From NCBI RefSeq assembly GCF_000187245.1, contig NC_027864.1, positions 62,001 to 126,000 on the forward strand: a DNA stretch of 64,000 nt, in the 5' to 3' direction. The notes below the pieces were generated by a model that was not told where the DNA came from, made no database searches, and saw nothing but the letters and a program-made list of their open reading frames with translations. Position 1 is the first letter of the stretch, and the number at the start of each line of letters is the position of its first letter. Shown here one piece after another: positions 27,895 through 37,494 of this stretch. The translations under genes and the position numbers were made by a program. Source of the DNA: Ogataea parapolymorpha DL-1. Taxonomy: Eukaryota > Ascomycota > Pichiomycetes > Pichiales > Pichiaceae.

Positions 27895-28743
27895 TTAGTG
27901 AGATGCAGCCGAACAGTAATCTCCTGATGCCACAGAGTCCTGCTCACTTACAGGAGCACGTGAAGGACCCTCGGAGGCTGGAAGCTTCGACGTACTCGTG
28001 TTTGCGGTGATTATACGCTCAAAAATACTTGCTGGAGGAATCGCAGATGTAGAAGCATTGGTGTCGATGCTCCGGCGTCTTCTATTTCGAGTCGAGCTTG
28101 CAATTGTAATCACAGAAGAAGAGTCTGCGCCGTGAGCAGTTTGGTGAGAAAATGAAACGGCTGTAGGAGTGGTGCTTCCGGTATAGCTTAGAATGCTTGT
28201 GCCGTGACCTTGCGTGCCGCTCGAACCGCCAGGCACGATAATCATGTTGCTTGGGACGGAGCTGCTGGCGGATGTCAATGCTGTTGGTGCAATAGAGGTC
28301 ATTGCCGTGGACTTGACTGATGGATCGTAATATTTGTAACTTGAATCGATTTCGTCATCTTCATTGTCGCTTTCGTCCGAAGAGTTCGATAAAATGGGCC
28401 TGGTGCTGACGTTATCACCTGTCGAGACCTCTGTGCTGCAAAAACTGTTTCTTTCGTCGGGGGTCCTTGTTCCCGTCACGGGAATTGCCTCTTGTTTGAC
28501 AGGTTCAATTTTCCTTGTGTCCCTGCTGGAGCCTTGAGAAGCCTGAGGTGCAACGGGTTTATTGTTGTTCATCAGCCGTTTCACCCACGAAAAACGGCCG
28601 CTTCTGAAAGGTTCACTGTTCGAGCTTTTCCGCCTATGATCAAAAGAGCCGCGGTGGCGGGGCTCGGCCGGAGCCGTGTCTCGTGGCACTTTTTGTGCAC
28701 CGGACAAGCTCGTTCGTGGTTGTAAAGATGGCTCAATTTCCAT
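27895..28743 (-). CDS. Ser/Thr-rich low-complexity protein of unknown function
   Basis: A 282-residue frame with a proper ATG, no recognisable domain and a strongly biased composition. It has a basic N-terminal part (RHRGSFDHRRKSSNSEPF and FSWVKRLMNNN), a mid-section NSFCSTEVSTGDNVSTRPIL followed by an acidic SSDESDNEDDEID patch, and a Ser/Thr/Ala-rich C-terminal half interrupted by RNRRRRSIDTN. RRxS-type sites suggest phosphorylation by basophilic kinases. The NSFCSTEVSTGDNVSTRP stretch is the only part that looks conserved. The gene sits between SNA3 (divergent, 147 bp) and the LRR gene. Confidence 0.6.
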   Translation of the reverse strand: MEIEPSLQPRTSLSGAQKVPRDTAPAEPRHRGSFDHRRKSSNSEPFRSGRFSWVKRLMNNNKPVAPQASQGSSRDTRKIEPVKQEAIPVTGTRTPDERNSFCSTEVSTGDNVSTRPILSNSSDESDNEDDEIDSSYKYYDPSVKSTAMTSIAPTALTSASSSVPSNMIIVPGGSSGTQGHGTSILSYTGSTTPTAVSFSHQTAHGADSSSVITIASSTRNRRRRSIDTNASTSAIPPASIFERIITANTSTSKLPASEGPSRAPVSEQDSVASGDYCSAASH

Positions 28744-28890
28744 GTAATTGCTCTGAGGGGTGTTTCAGAATAAAAGGTTTGCTGCCTAGATATGTTCAGT
28801 ATGCTATTTTATTCTAATTATCTAGTGAAGTGGCTGATTGTAATTAACACAGCCACGGACCTCAATAAAAATATCTAGCAATAGCATTCA

Positions 28891-29403
28891 ATGAACAGGG
28901 ACCAGCATCCAAACTCGTTCCACGTCCTTGGCTACGTGGTGGACCCCACCGACGTACTTCTGTATTTCCTGGCTTTCATCTTCCCGCCGGTTCCAGTTTT
29001 CCTCCGGAAAGGCTTTTTCAGCAGCGAGTTGCTTATTGTCGTCCTGCTCACTATCTTAGCACATCTTCCGGGTCTCCTCTACGCAGTATACATCGTTTAT
29101 GACACCAGCTTGGTGACTGGCTCAGATCAAGGGGTTGAGTCGAGAATCAGAGCCCGTGCAAATGGCAATGGGGAGTACCAGGCCCTTGATGAAGATACGG
29201 AAGCTCAGCCTCAGCCTCAGAACGTTGTCTCTCCTACTCCACAACGTCCAGCCGCTCAATTTTACTACGAGGATTCCGGTCCGGATACTCCTCATGAAGA
29301 AGTTCCGCAAGAATCTTCCTCGCAGCCTCCAAGCTACAGTGACGCCATCAAATATTCTGTTTCGCCACCTCCTGTTGGAGACCACAAAGTCCAAATGGAT
29401 TAG
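28891..29403 (+). CDS. SNA3: Sna3/Sna4-type Pmp3-family membrane protein with PPxY motif
   Basis: A 170-residue protein with a Pmp3 (UPF0057) domain of two membrane segments: DPTDVLLYFLAFIFPPVPVFLRKG and then LLIVVLLTILAHLPGLLYAVYIVY. A long hydrophilic, Pro/Gln/Glu-rich cytosolic tail ends in QPPSYSDAIKY, a PPxY motif. In S. cerevisiae Sna3 the same layout recruits the ubiquitin ligase Rsp5 and sends cargo through the multivesicular body pathway to the vacuole. The N-terminal MNRDQ also resembles Sna3 (MDRDH). Sna4 is an alternative name for the closest paralogue. Confidence 0.85.
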   Translation: MNRDQHPNSFHVLGYVVDPTDVLLYFLAFIFPPVPVFLRKGFFSSELLIVVLLTILAHLPGLLYAVYIVYDTSLVTGSDQGVESRIRARANGNGEYQALDEDTEAQPQPQNVVSPTPQRPAAQFYYEDSGPDTPHEEVPQESSSQPPSYSDAIKYSVSPPPVGDHKVQMD

Positions 29404-29472
29404 ATAATCGGGGTTGCACGAGAAAAATAAATTATATAGGCCGGCTGTGCTAAATAAATTTTTTTAACTTTT

Positions 29473-30834
29473 ATGAAGATCAAGACCATCTCAAGATCGT
29501 CGGACACTTATGTGCCCGTTCGAAATACCCAGGAAAGTTCTCTGCCCCGTAACTTGGACCCCTCTCTGCATCCATTTGAGCGGGCGCGAGAATATACAAA
29601 GGCGTTGACGGCCACTAAACTCGAGCGCATGTTTGCACAACCATTTATAGGACAACTGGGCAACGGACATCGTGACGGTGTGTACTCAATTGCCAAGAAC
29701 TTCCGCAGTGTTAATAAGATTGCCACCGGTTCTGGAGATGGTGTCATCAAATATTGGGATTTAACAACAAGGGATGAGTTGTATAGTTTCAAGGCTCACT
29801 ATGGTATGTGTTCTGGGCTAGTTGTCACCCCAACCCACAAGCTTCTATCTTGTGGACATGACAAGACGATCAAACTGTGGAAAGTTTACGACGAGAACTT
29901 TACAAAAGAAGAGGACGAGTCGGAATCCAGTACCCAGGGCCTGGAAAAGACTTTTTTGGGTGAGCATGCATTCCAGTCTTTGGACCATCATTACAACGAT
30001 AGTTTGTTTGTCACCGGTGGAGCCACCATCAACTTATGGGATGTGAACAGAAGTCGTCCAGTGTCCGATTTGTCCTGGGGAGCAGACAATATCACCACCG
30101 TCAGATTTAATCAAACCGAAACCTCTGTGTTTGCTAGTGCTGGCTCGGACAACTCCTTAATTCTGTATGATATCCGCACAAATTCGCCTACGCAAAAGAT
30201 AAAAACCAGCATGCGTTCGAACGCACTCTGCTGGAATCCAATGGAGGCGTACGTTTTTGCGTCCGCCAGTGAGGATCACAACGCATATTTATGGGATATG
30301 AGGAACATGTCGCGTTCTATTAATGTCTTTAAAGACCATGTTTCTGCAGTGATGGACGTTGATTTTTCGCCTACTGGTCAAGAGATTGTGACAGGATCAT
30401 ATGACAAAACGATTCGAATTTTTGGCTACAGAAAGGGACACTCAAGAGACATTTATCACACGAAAAGAATGCAACATGTCTTTATCACAAAGTTTTCGAT
30501 GGATAGTAAGTACATTTTTTCGGGCTCTGATGAGGGCAATGTGCGGCTTTGGCGTGCCAAGGCTAACGAAAGAGCAGGTCCGAAGTCCACAAGACTCAGA
30601 AACAAACTGGAATATGACGAAAAATTAAAGGAGAGATATGGTAACATGCCTGAGATCAGAAGAATACAGAGACACAGACATCTCCCGGCAGTGGTCAAGA
30701 AAGCAGGAGAAATCAAAAGAATAGAGATCGAGAGTCAGAAGCGCCGTGAGAACAACGAGCGCAGACACTCCAAGAACAAACAATACAAGAGCGAAAGAGA
30801 AAAGCATATTGTTGGTCAGGTGCACAAACAATAG
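29473..30834 (+). CDS. SOF1: SSU processome WD40 protein Sof1
   Basis: A 453-residue WD-repeat protein, orthologue of Sof1/DCAF13, a U3 snoRNP-associated factor needed for 18S rRNA maturation. The N-terminus MKIKTISRSSDTYVP and NLDPSLHPFERAREYTKA are family hallmarks. Seven WD blades follow (HRDGVYSIAKN, SGDGVIKYWDL, GHDKTIKLWKV, SYDKTIRIFGY and others). The C-terminal tail ADxRxxLP-like region (MPEIRRIQRHRHLPAVVKKAGEIKR) is the conserved Sof1 domain, rich in Lys, Arg and Glu. S. cerevisiae Sof1 is 489 residues. The upstream gap to SNA3 is only 69 bp. Confidence 0.95.
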   Translation: MKIKTISRSSDTYVPVRNTQESSLPRNLDPSLHPFERAREYTKALTATKLERMFAQPFIGQLGNGHRDGVYSIAKNFRSVNKIATGSGDGVIKYWDLTTRDELYSFKAHYGMCSGLVVTPTHKLLSCGHDKTIKLWKVYDENFTKEEDESESSTQGLEKTFLGEHAFQSLDHHYNDSLFVTGGATINLWDVNRSRPVSDLSWGADNITTVRFNQTETSVFASAGSDNSLILYDIRTNSPTQKIKTSMRSNALCWNPMEAYVFASASEDHNAYLWDMRNMSRSINVFKDHVSAVMDVDFSPTGQEIVTGSYDKTIRIFGYRKGHSRDIYHTKRMQHVFITKFSMDSKYIFSGSDEGNVRLWRAKANERAGPKSTRLRNKLEYDEKLKERYGNMPEIRRIQRHRHLPAVVKKAGEIKRIEIESQKRRENNERRHSKNKQYKSEREKHIVGQVHKQ

Positions 30835-30914
30835 CCACACCTGAGGCTATGCAGGCGATAATATTTTTTTCAAATGTCGGGACTAGTTTTCCGCTATATA
30901 GTTTCATAGTAACG

Positions 30915-30934
30915 GAAATTTTCTGAACGTTCAG
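30915..30934 (+). promoter_or_regulatory. Heat-shock-element-like GAA/TTC array upstream of OXP1
   Basis: The palindrome CTGAACGTTCAG at 30923-30934 contains GAAcgTTC, with a further GAA at 30915-30917, ten bases before the central GAA. It abuts a TATAAATA box (30935-30942), 27 bp before the OXP1 ATG. This fits a gapped Hsf1 site but is only a motif match. Confidence 0.35.
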
Positions 30935-30960
30935 TATAAATACTTTGTGGATTCTTTAAC

Positions 30961-33900
30961 ATGGGAACCAAAATGGCCGGTGTGAGAATCGCAATTGATA
31001 GAGGAGGAACCTTCACCGACTGTGTTGGTAGTTGGGACTCCGACTCCGGCAAGAAAGACGTCATTATCAAGCTCTTATCAGTGGATCCTCAGAACTATCC
31101 TGATGCAAATCTAGAAGGCATTAGAAGACTGATGGAGATTTATACTGGTGAGAAAATACCCCGTGGAGAGCCACTCGACACGTCCAGAATTCAGCATCTG
31201 CGTCTGGGTACCACCGTTGCTACCAATGCTCTTTTAGAGAGAAAAGGGGAGCGCTGCGCTTTGGTGACGACCCAAGGCTTCCAGGATATTCTCCGCATCG
31301 GTAATCAGTCCCGGCCACACATCTTTGACTTATCCATTGCCAAGCCTGATGCCATCTACGAGAGTGTTGTCGAGATCGACGAGAGAGTCACTTTGGAGGA
31401 CTTTGTTGAAGATCCGCAAAGGAATTACACGGCACCAAATGGGGCTGACCTGGTCAAAGGTCTCTCTGGAGAGACTGTCCGCGTGCTTAAGAGGCCAAAT
31501 GAGGACGAAATCAGAAGCTTGCTGACGGTCCTGTATGGAACTGGTGTCCGGTCTCTAGCCGTCTGTTTGCTTCATTCGTTCACCTTCCCAGACCATGAGC
31601 TTCTGGTTGGCAGAATTGCTGAAGAAGTTGGATTCACTCATATTTCGCTCTCACACAAGCTCACTCCAATGATCAAGCTTGTTCCAAGAGCCAACTCGTC
31701 TGTGGCAGATGCATATTTGACTCCAGAAATTAAGAAATACTTGTCTGGCTTCGAATCGGGCCTCAAAGACGGTTTAGCCAGCGTTGCACGCGGAAAGACG
31801 TCTGGCGTGAAATGCCAGTTCATGCAGTCGGACGGTGGTTTGGTCGACGCTTCTGGGTTTTCTGGTCTGAGAGCCATTTTATCTGGTCCAGCCGGAGGTG
31901 TTGTTGGCTACTCCAAGACCTGCTACGACCCTAAAAATAAAATTCCTCTGATCGGTTTTGATATGGGTGGAACATCCACGGACGTTTCTCGGTTTGGAGA
32001 CGGCAAGTTTGATCACGTTTTCGAGACCACCACTGCCGGCGTCACAATTCAGTCTCCACAGCTGGATATCAACACGGTGGCTGCTGGAGGAGGCAGCATT
32101 CTTGATTTCAAAAATGGTCTCATGACGGTCGGCCCAGAGTCTGCTTCATCCCACCCGGGCCCTGCATGCTACCGCAAGGGTGGCCCGTTGACCATCACCG
32201 ATGCTAATTTGATTTTGGGAAGACTCGTGCCAGAGTATTTCCCAAGCATTTTTGGGCCCAACGAAGACCAGCCACTGGATATAGAGGTTGCCGAAAAGAA
32301 ATTTCAGGAAATGACAGACAAGATCAATGCCGCCCACCCACATCTTCCAGCGATGACCATCCAGCAGGCCGCATGGGGTTTCCTCAAGGTTGCCAACGAG
32401 ACCATGGCCCGTCCAGTCCGCCAGCTGACAGAGGCTAAAGGTCACGTTCTTGCAAAACACAGACTGGTTTCTTTTGGAGGTGCTGGTGGACAGTGTGCGT
32501 GCGACGTGGCAAAGCTGCTCAACATCTCTGTTGTGCTGGTGCACAGATTCTCTTCTGTTCTGTCGGCATACGGCATGGCGCTGGCTGACGTTGTCGAGGA
32601 GGTGCAGGAACCCTCCTCATATCTTCTTGAGGATAGCACCCAATCTTTGCTGCAGGCCCGTCTGGAAGCACTTAAGCAGCAGGCAGCAACATCTCTGCAG
32701 GCCCAAGGCTTCAAGAGTGAAGATATCTCGTTCGAAGAGTATTTGAACCTGAGATACCAGGGAACAGAGTCTGGACTCATGGTGGTTAAAGGCAAAGACT
32801 GGGACTTCAAAGAGAATTTCTTCGCCCTCCACAAGCGCGAGTTCGGGTTTATCTTCGACAAAGAAATCATTGTGGATGACATTCGTGTGAGAGCCATTGG
32901 AAAAGGACTTGACAGACAGGAAGAGTACGTGGATGACCAATTGCAGCGTCTCAAATCTGAAAACCGTCTGGCTATCGTTTCCAAAGACAAAGTCCAGTTT
33001 GTCAAGAAAACATTCTGGGGTGACGAGGATCTAGACACTCCTGTGTACAGACTAGAACAGCTCGATGTTGGCACTCAGATCGTCGGACCTGCTATTGTCG
33101 CCGACGGTACCCAGACTAACGTGATTCCTCCTAAGGCTACGACTACCGTTCTGAACGCACACCTTGTTATCCAGTTAGCTGAAGAGAAGAAGTCTATTGC
33201 CACGGGTGACGAGGAGATTGTCGTGGAGCCTGTTCTGCTATCTATTTTTGGCCACAGGTTCATGGATATTGCTGAGCAAATGGGCATTTCGTTGCAAAAG
33301 ACTTCGGTGTCTGTCAACGTCAAAGAGAGACTCGATTTCTCTTGCGCTTTATTCGATCCTCATGGGAATTTGGTTGCCAACGCGCCCCATGTTCCCGTCC
33401 ACTTGGGATCGATGTCCACCTGTGTTGCTACCCAGGCCAAACTCTGGGAGGGAAAGCTGAAACCTGGCGATGTCCTTATTTCTAACCATCCTTCTGCTGG
33501 CGGAACGCATCTTCCGGACATCACGGTGATCACGCCAGCCTTCGACGGCGACAAGATCATATTTTACGTTGCTTCACGGGCACACCACGCAGACATCGGA
33601 GGAATTTTGCCAGGGTCCATGCCTCCAAACTCAAAGGAGCTGTGGGAAGAAGGTGCTACCTTCTACTCTGAGCTGCTGGTGAGAGACGGAGAGTTTCAAA
33701 TGAACAAAATCACTAAGATTATGTTAGAGGATCCAGCCAAGTACCCCGGCAGCTCGGGAACCAGAAGATTGTCCGACAATATTTCCGATCTGAAAGCCCA
33801 GGTCGCGGCAAATCAAAAGGGTATTTCTCTCATCGAGCGTCTGGTGGACGAGTTCGGACTTCCTACCATCATCAGATACATGACCGCTATTCAGGAGAAT

Positions 33901-34932
33901 GCCAAACAGACAGTTTCCGCTATGTTGGACCAGCTGATCGAAGAGCACGGCGAAGAGAATCTCGCTTGCACAGACTACATGGACGACGGCAGTGCGATTC
34001 AATTGCAAGTTCGCAAGGACCGCGAAGACGGCAAAGTTGTTTTTGATTTCACAGGAACCTCTCCACAGGCCTACAACAACTTTAATGCTCCAAGAGCCAT
34101 CGTTTTTTCTGCCATAATCTACTGTCTGCGGTGTCTTGTGGACGAGGACATCCCGATGAACCAAGGATGTCTGGACCCTATCAAGGTGGTCATTCCTGAG
34201 AGCTCGCTCCTGTCTCCCGATGACGGTTGTGCTGTTGTTGGTGGAAACGTGTGCACGTCGCAACGTATCACAGACACAATACTGAAAGCTTTCCACGTGA
34301 TGGCCGACTCCCAGGGATGTTGCAACAACTTCACCTTTGGTACTGGTGGAAACACTCCAGACGGGAAATATGCTCAGGGATTCGGATACTACGAGACCAT
34401 TGCTGGTGGCCACGGAGCGTCTGCCAAATGGGAGGGAGTTTCTGGAGTCCACACGAACATGACCAACACCAGAATCACAGACCCTGAGGTTTTCGAGAAG
34501 AGGTACCCTATCATTCTGCGCGAGTTCTCTATTAGAGAGGGCTCCGGTGGTGATGGTATGCACAGAGGAGGTGATGGTGTCGTAAGAGATGTGGAATTTA
34601 GAGTCCCTGTCACGGCTTCTATTCTTTCTGAGAGACGAGTGATTGCGCCGCATGGAATTGCCGGCGGCAAGGACGGCGCCAGGGGCGTGAACCTATGGAT
34701 AAAGAAGACGAAAAATAGCGAAGGTAAGGAGTCGGAGCGGATTATCAACATCGGTGGCCGCTCTTCTGTCCAGGTGGCAGCAGGAGACCGCATTCGAATT
34801 CTCACTCCCGGAGGAGGTGGGTACGGTGCTACCAATGGCGAGTCGAAAAAACGAGCCCAGCGGCACGGGGGCCACAAATTCACGTTTTCTGGGTCGCTGG
34901 CTGCGCGCAACAGAATTCAACTGGAAAATTAG
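30961..34932 (+). CDS. OXP1: ATP-dependent 5-oxoprolinase
   Basis: A 1323-residue cytosolic 5-oxoprolinase, hydrolysing 5-oxo-L-proline to glutamate with ATP in glutathione turnover. The N-terminal hydantoinase-A half starts IAIDRGGTFTDCVG (phosphate loop), with LRLGTTVATNALLERKGER, LSGPAGGVVGY and GFDMGGTSTDVSRFGDG. The C-terminal hydantoinase-B half shows HPSAGGTHLPDITV, ASRAHHADIGGILPGSMPP and FDFTGTSPQAYNNFNAPRA. The length matches S. cerevisiae Oxp1 (1286) and human OPLAH (1288). A second in-frame ATG is at 30973. Its stop codon is 2 bp from that of ABZ1 on the other strand. Confidence 0.96.
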   Translation: MGTKMAGVRIAIDRGGTFTDCVGSWDSDSGKKDVIIKLLSVDPQNYPDANLEGIRRLMEIYTGEKIPRGEPLDTSRIQHLRLGTTVATNALLERKGERCALVTTQGFQDILRIGNQSRPHIFDLSIAKPDAIYESVVEIDERVTLEDFVEDPQRNYTAPNGADLVKGLSGETVRVLKRPNEDEIRSLLTVLYGTGVRSLAVCLLHSFTFPDHELLVGRIAEEVGFTHISLSHKLTPMIKLVPRANSSVADAYLTPEIKKYLSGFESGLKDGLASVARGKTSGVKCQFMQSDGGLVDASGFSGLRAILSGPAGGVVGYSKTCYDPKNKIPLIGFDMGGTSTDVSRFGDGKFDHVFETTTAGVTIQSPQLDINTVAAGGGSILDFKNGLMTVGPESASSHPGPACYRKGGPLTITDANLILGRLVPEYFPSIFGPNEDQPLDIEVAEKKFQEMTDKINAAHPHLPAMTIQQAAWGFLKVANETMARPVRQLTEAKGHVLAKHRLVSFGGAGGQCACDVAKLLNISVVLVHRFSSVLSAYGMALADVVEEVQEPSSYLLEDSTQSLLQARLEALKQQAATSLQAQGFKSEDISFEEYLNLRYQGTESGLMVVKGKDWDFKENFFALHKREFGFIFDKEIIVDDIRVRAIGKGLDRQEEYVDDQLQRLKSENRLAIVSKDKVQFVKKTFWGDEDLDTPVYRLEQLDVGTQIVGPAIVADGTQTNVIPPKATTTVLNAHLVIQLAEEKKSIATGDEEIVVEPVLLSIFGHRFMDIAEQMGISLQKTSVSVNVKERLDFSCALFDPHGNLVANAPHVPVHLGSMSTCVATQAKLWEGKLKPGDVLISNHPSAGGTHLPDITVITPAFDGDKIIFYVASRAHHADIGGILPGSMPPNSKELWEEGATFYSELLVRDGEFQMNKITKIMLEDPAKYPGSSGTRRLSDNISDLKAQVAANQKGISLIERLVDEFGLPTIIRYMTAIQENAKQTVSAMLDQLIEEHGEENLACTDYMDDGSAIQLQVRKDREDGKVVFDFTGTSPQAYNNFNAPRAIVFSAIIYCLRCLVDEDIPMNQGCLDPIKVVIPESSLLSPDDGCAVVGGNVCTSQRITDTILKAFHVMADSQGCCNNFTFGTGGNTPDGKYAQGFGYYETIAGGHGASAKWEGVSGVHTNMTNTRITDPEVFEKRYPIILREFSIREGSGGDGMHRGGDGVVRDVEFRVPVTASILSERRVIAPHGIAGGKDGARGVNLWIKKTKNSEGKESERIINIGGRSSVQVAAGDRIRILTPGGGGYGATNGESKKRAQRHGGHKFTFSGSLAARNRIQLEN

Positions 34933-34934
34933 CA

Positions 34935-36983
34935 TTAGTTAAATATTTTCAAGACACTATCCAGTTTCAGGTTCAACTCATCCCATTCGCCCTCGCAAGT
35001 GCTTAGGACTGTAATTGCTCCGCCAGCACCGCATCTGAAACATCTGGTCGTCTCTGTTGAGCAAAGATCGTCTTCGTAGTTAAACAGCGAACGAATAACC
35101 ACGCTCCAGTCGGCATGGTTATTCACAGACCAGTATCCGCATACTCCAGAATACAAGCCTCTTGGGATTCTGTCCTCAAGGTCACAAAGAATCTCTACGC
35201 TCCGTTTTTTCGGTGCACCTGTCATCGATCCTGGCGGAAGAGAGTGTCTCAATAAATCTATCCCCGAGTAGTTGCTGTTTTGCAGCTGGCCCTCAATAAC
35301 TGAAACCAGCTGATAAACAGTGTGGTACTCTTCAACGGACATGAGCTTCGTAACCTCGACTGTTTGCAGCATCTGGTAGAGGTCGTGGCGGATCAGGTCC
35401 ACAATCATGAGGTTTTCTCCGATCTCCTTTGGTATTTTCAGCAGCTCGCAGGCTCTGGCGTAAGTCATTTCTGAGTCCTTTTTCACGGTCCCCTTTATCG
35501 GTCTCATCTGAGACAGCACGTTATCCCAGCTGAGAAACCGCTCGGGGGAGGTCGACAGAAGCCTTGCATCCCCAAAATCCAGGTAGCATGAGTATGGGGA
35601 GGGATTGTTTTTCACCATACATTTGTATATTTCCCAGGGCGCAATGCTCTTCGCAACGTGTATTTTGGTCTGCCGAGTCAGACATAACTCGTATGAGTCG
35701 CCAGTGTGAAGGTACTTTTGGCAGTCATTAAAGCTTTTTTCGTAGCTTTTTTTGTCTGGCTTTTCCACTTTGGCTTTCAGTGAAAATAAAAAGCTGATTT
35801 CCTGATAACTTTGCAACCGATCCTTTGCTTGCTGTATCCAATCGTGGTCTCCCGGACGAATAGACACCACAAACGTGTGCATGTCGTTGCTGACAATGAA
35901 GCGGTCCACGAAACATAGCCTCGTGCTTGGAGTCGGTCCTACAGTGATTTTGTTCACTGTTAGCGGTACAGATTCCTCGTATGACAAGAATCCAATAAAT
36001 CCTCCAACAAACGGGCATTTTGCCAGTTCTGGGTCGTCAATTGTGGGCTCGTAATACCGCTGAGACATATGGTTGCAAATATAAGACCACATCGAGTCTG
36101 AGTGAGCCTTCGTCTCTCCTTTCCAAGTTCCAACTGACAATCCTGCTTCGCGAGAGTTCCCAACCACCAGGCTCTTCCCTGGCTCGGGCAACCCTATTAT
36201 AGACCATTCTCCCGGCGATACGGCACTGTTCAGTAAAAGCAGGTCAGAAAATTGCTCGCATGCGGATAGGATGTCGACTTTGGGTAGTTTTTCATACTTG
36301 TAGTCGTACTCCGAGGTAGCCTTGAAATGCTTAATTAATGGTTCTGTCTGCAAAAGGTGCGAGTCTTTAATAGGAACGGTTTCTCTTTTTTCGACCAAGG
36401 CCCAGAAGTTCGATACAATTTTGCCGCCCATCTCCGAGCAGACGGATTCGGGGTGATACTGGACTCCAAAATGAGGATTCTGGGCGTGTCTGGCTGCCAT
36501 CAGACATTGATCCTCCGAATAGGCGAGTGGGATAATGTCGTCAGTTACCTTAGAAATATAGATTGAATGGTACCGCACGCTATCGAAAGCAGAATCAAAA
36601 CCATTGAATAAGGAGTGTTTGTCGACTGGCGTTATTTTGCTGACCTGACCATGGACAGGGTGCTTAAGATACCCCAACGTGCAACCATGCACCAGACATA
36701 AACATTGGAAACCGAGGCAAATTCCAAGAATCGGGGTCTTGGGAAAGGATTCAAAGAGATACGGAATGATGCCCACATCTCGCGCAGATTCGGGATTTCC
36801 AGGCCCAGGACCAATCACGATAGCATCGACTGATCCAACTAATTTGTCGAGACTCTCCTTCTCACGAGAAAGATCGTATGAATCGTTATGAATTGTCAGC
36901 ACATGTGCGCCTGTTGCATTTTCAACAAGGTGGCGCAGATTGTACGTGAACGAGTCGTAAGAGTCCACTAGAAGAATAGACAT
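34935..36983 (-). CDS. ABZ1: 4-amino-4-deoxychorismate synthase (PabA-PabB fusion)
   Basis: A 682-residue bifunctional enzyme that makes aminodeoxychorismate from chorismate and glutamine for para-aminobenzoate and folate synthesis. The N-terminal glutamine amidotransferase has DSYDSFTYNL, GPGPGNPE, the nucleophile Cys in LGICLGFQCL and HPES. The C-terminal chorismate-binding domain has MRPIKGTVKK, VDLIRHDLYQM and PPGSMTGAPKKRSVEIL. The signature PIKGT, with Lys in place of the anthranilate synthase residue, separates it from Trp2/Trp3. S. cerevisiae Abz1 is 787 residues. It is divergent from POC4 (76 bp) and convergent with OXP1. ARO3, also in the window, feeds the same chorismate pool. Confidence 0.95.
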   Translation of the reverse strand: MSILLVDSYDSFTYNLRHLVENATGAHVLTIHNDSYDLSREKESLDKLVGSVDAIVIGPGPGNPESARDVGIIPYLFESFPKTPILGICLGFQCLCLVHGCTLGYLKHPVHGQVSKITPVDKHSLFNGFDSAFDSVRYHSIYISKVTDDIIPLAYSEDQCLMAARHAQNPHFGVQYHPESVCSEMGGKIVSNFWALVEKRETVPIKDSHLLQTEPLIKHFKATSEYDYKYEKLPKVDILSACEQFSDLLLLNSAVSPGEWSIIGLPEPGKSLVVGNSREAGLSVGTWKGETKAHSDSMWSYICNHMSQRYYEPTIDDPELAKCPFVGGFIGFLSYEESVPLTVNKITVGPTPSTRLCFVDRFIVSNDMHTFVVSIRPGDHDWIQQAKDRLQSYQEISFLFSLKAKVEKPDKKSYEKSFNDCQKYLHTGDSYELCLTRQTKIHVAKSIAPWEIYKCMVKNNPSPYSCYLDFGDARLLSTSPERFLSWDNVLSQMRPIKGTVKKDSEMTYARACELLKIPKEIGENLMIVDLIRHDLYQMLQTVEVTKLMSVEEYHTVYQLVSVIEGQLQNSNYSGIDLLRHSLPPGSMTGAPKKRSVEILCDLEDRIPRGLYSGVCGYWSVNNHADWSVVIRSLFNYEDDLCSTETTRCFRCGAGGAITVLSTCEGEWDELNLKLDSVLKIFN

Positions 36984-37059
36984 CCAATGAAAGTGCTGTT
37001 GAACTAATTTTTTCCACTGCGGCTCGAGGATAAAAAAAAAGTTGGGCGAGCCGCATTTG

Positions 37060-37476
37060 ATGCGAATTATGAGTACTCAAAGCATAGTTAAGACTCTGAC
37101 GCCGTCTTTTGGCCCCTCTTTTGAGGTCGTTATCACGCTTCCGAGCAGTAGGCCTTCTATAAATGTCCGCAATACAATTCCAATCACAATTCACATAAGC
37201 ACCGAAGGGTCAAATACTAATTTGGGATGTTACGTATACTCCATCGTTGATACAAGAAAACAAACCAGTACGCCTCATGTATATCAGACTTTGCTTAACA
37301 ATGCTTCAGAAACTCTCGTGGACCTTGGGAAGCGAATGGGACAGCTTGTGTCCAAAAAATATCACGTCCCCAGCTACATTAGTTTAAGTGGGCAATTTTC
37401 ACATACGGATTTTATCGTGGTCATTCAGGAAACGCTCGCACTCATGGAGGAGTACTGGCAAAATACGAGTCAATAG
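37060..37476 (+). CDS. POC4: Proteasome assembly chaperone 4 (Poc4/Pba4-like)
   Basis: A 138-residue small alpha/beta protein. The region LGCYVYSIVDTRKQTSTPHV followed by ETLVDLGKRMGQLVSKKYHVPSY and ISLSGQFSHTDFIVVIQETLALMEEY matches the PAC4/Poc4 fold, in which a late LA-x-RL and S-x-NL...E motif recurs. Poc4 pairs with Poc3 (Irc25) to guide alpha-ring formation of the 20S proteasome. S. cerevisiae Poc4 is 148 residues. The frame upstream uses only TTG; ATG 37060 is the first, with a second at 37069. Similarity in this family is weak, so the call rests on pattern and size. Confidence 0.68.
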   Translation: MRIMSTQSIVKTLTPSFGPSFEVVITLPSSRPSINVRNTIPITIHISTEGSNTNLGCYVYSIVDTRKQTSTPHVYQTLLNNASETLVDLGKRMGQLVSKKYHVPSYISLSGQFSHTDFIVVIQETLALMEEYWQNTSQ

Positions 37477-37494
37477 AGAAGCTAATATTAATAT

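Noticed and set aside
36984..37059. POC4 start at the upstream TTG (37042)
   Set aside because: Yeast nuclear genes start at ATG with rare exceptions; the first ATG is 37060. The same reasoning moved the starts of FIG1, MYB, MoaE, RIB2, NOP53, FRA1, RFA1 and RRP9.
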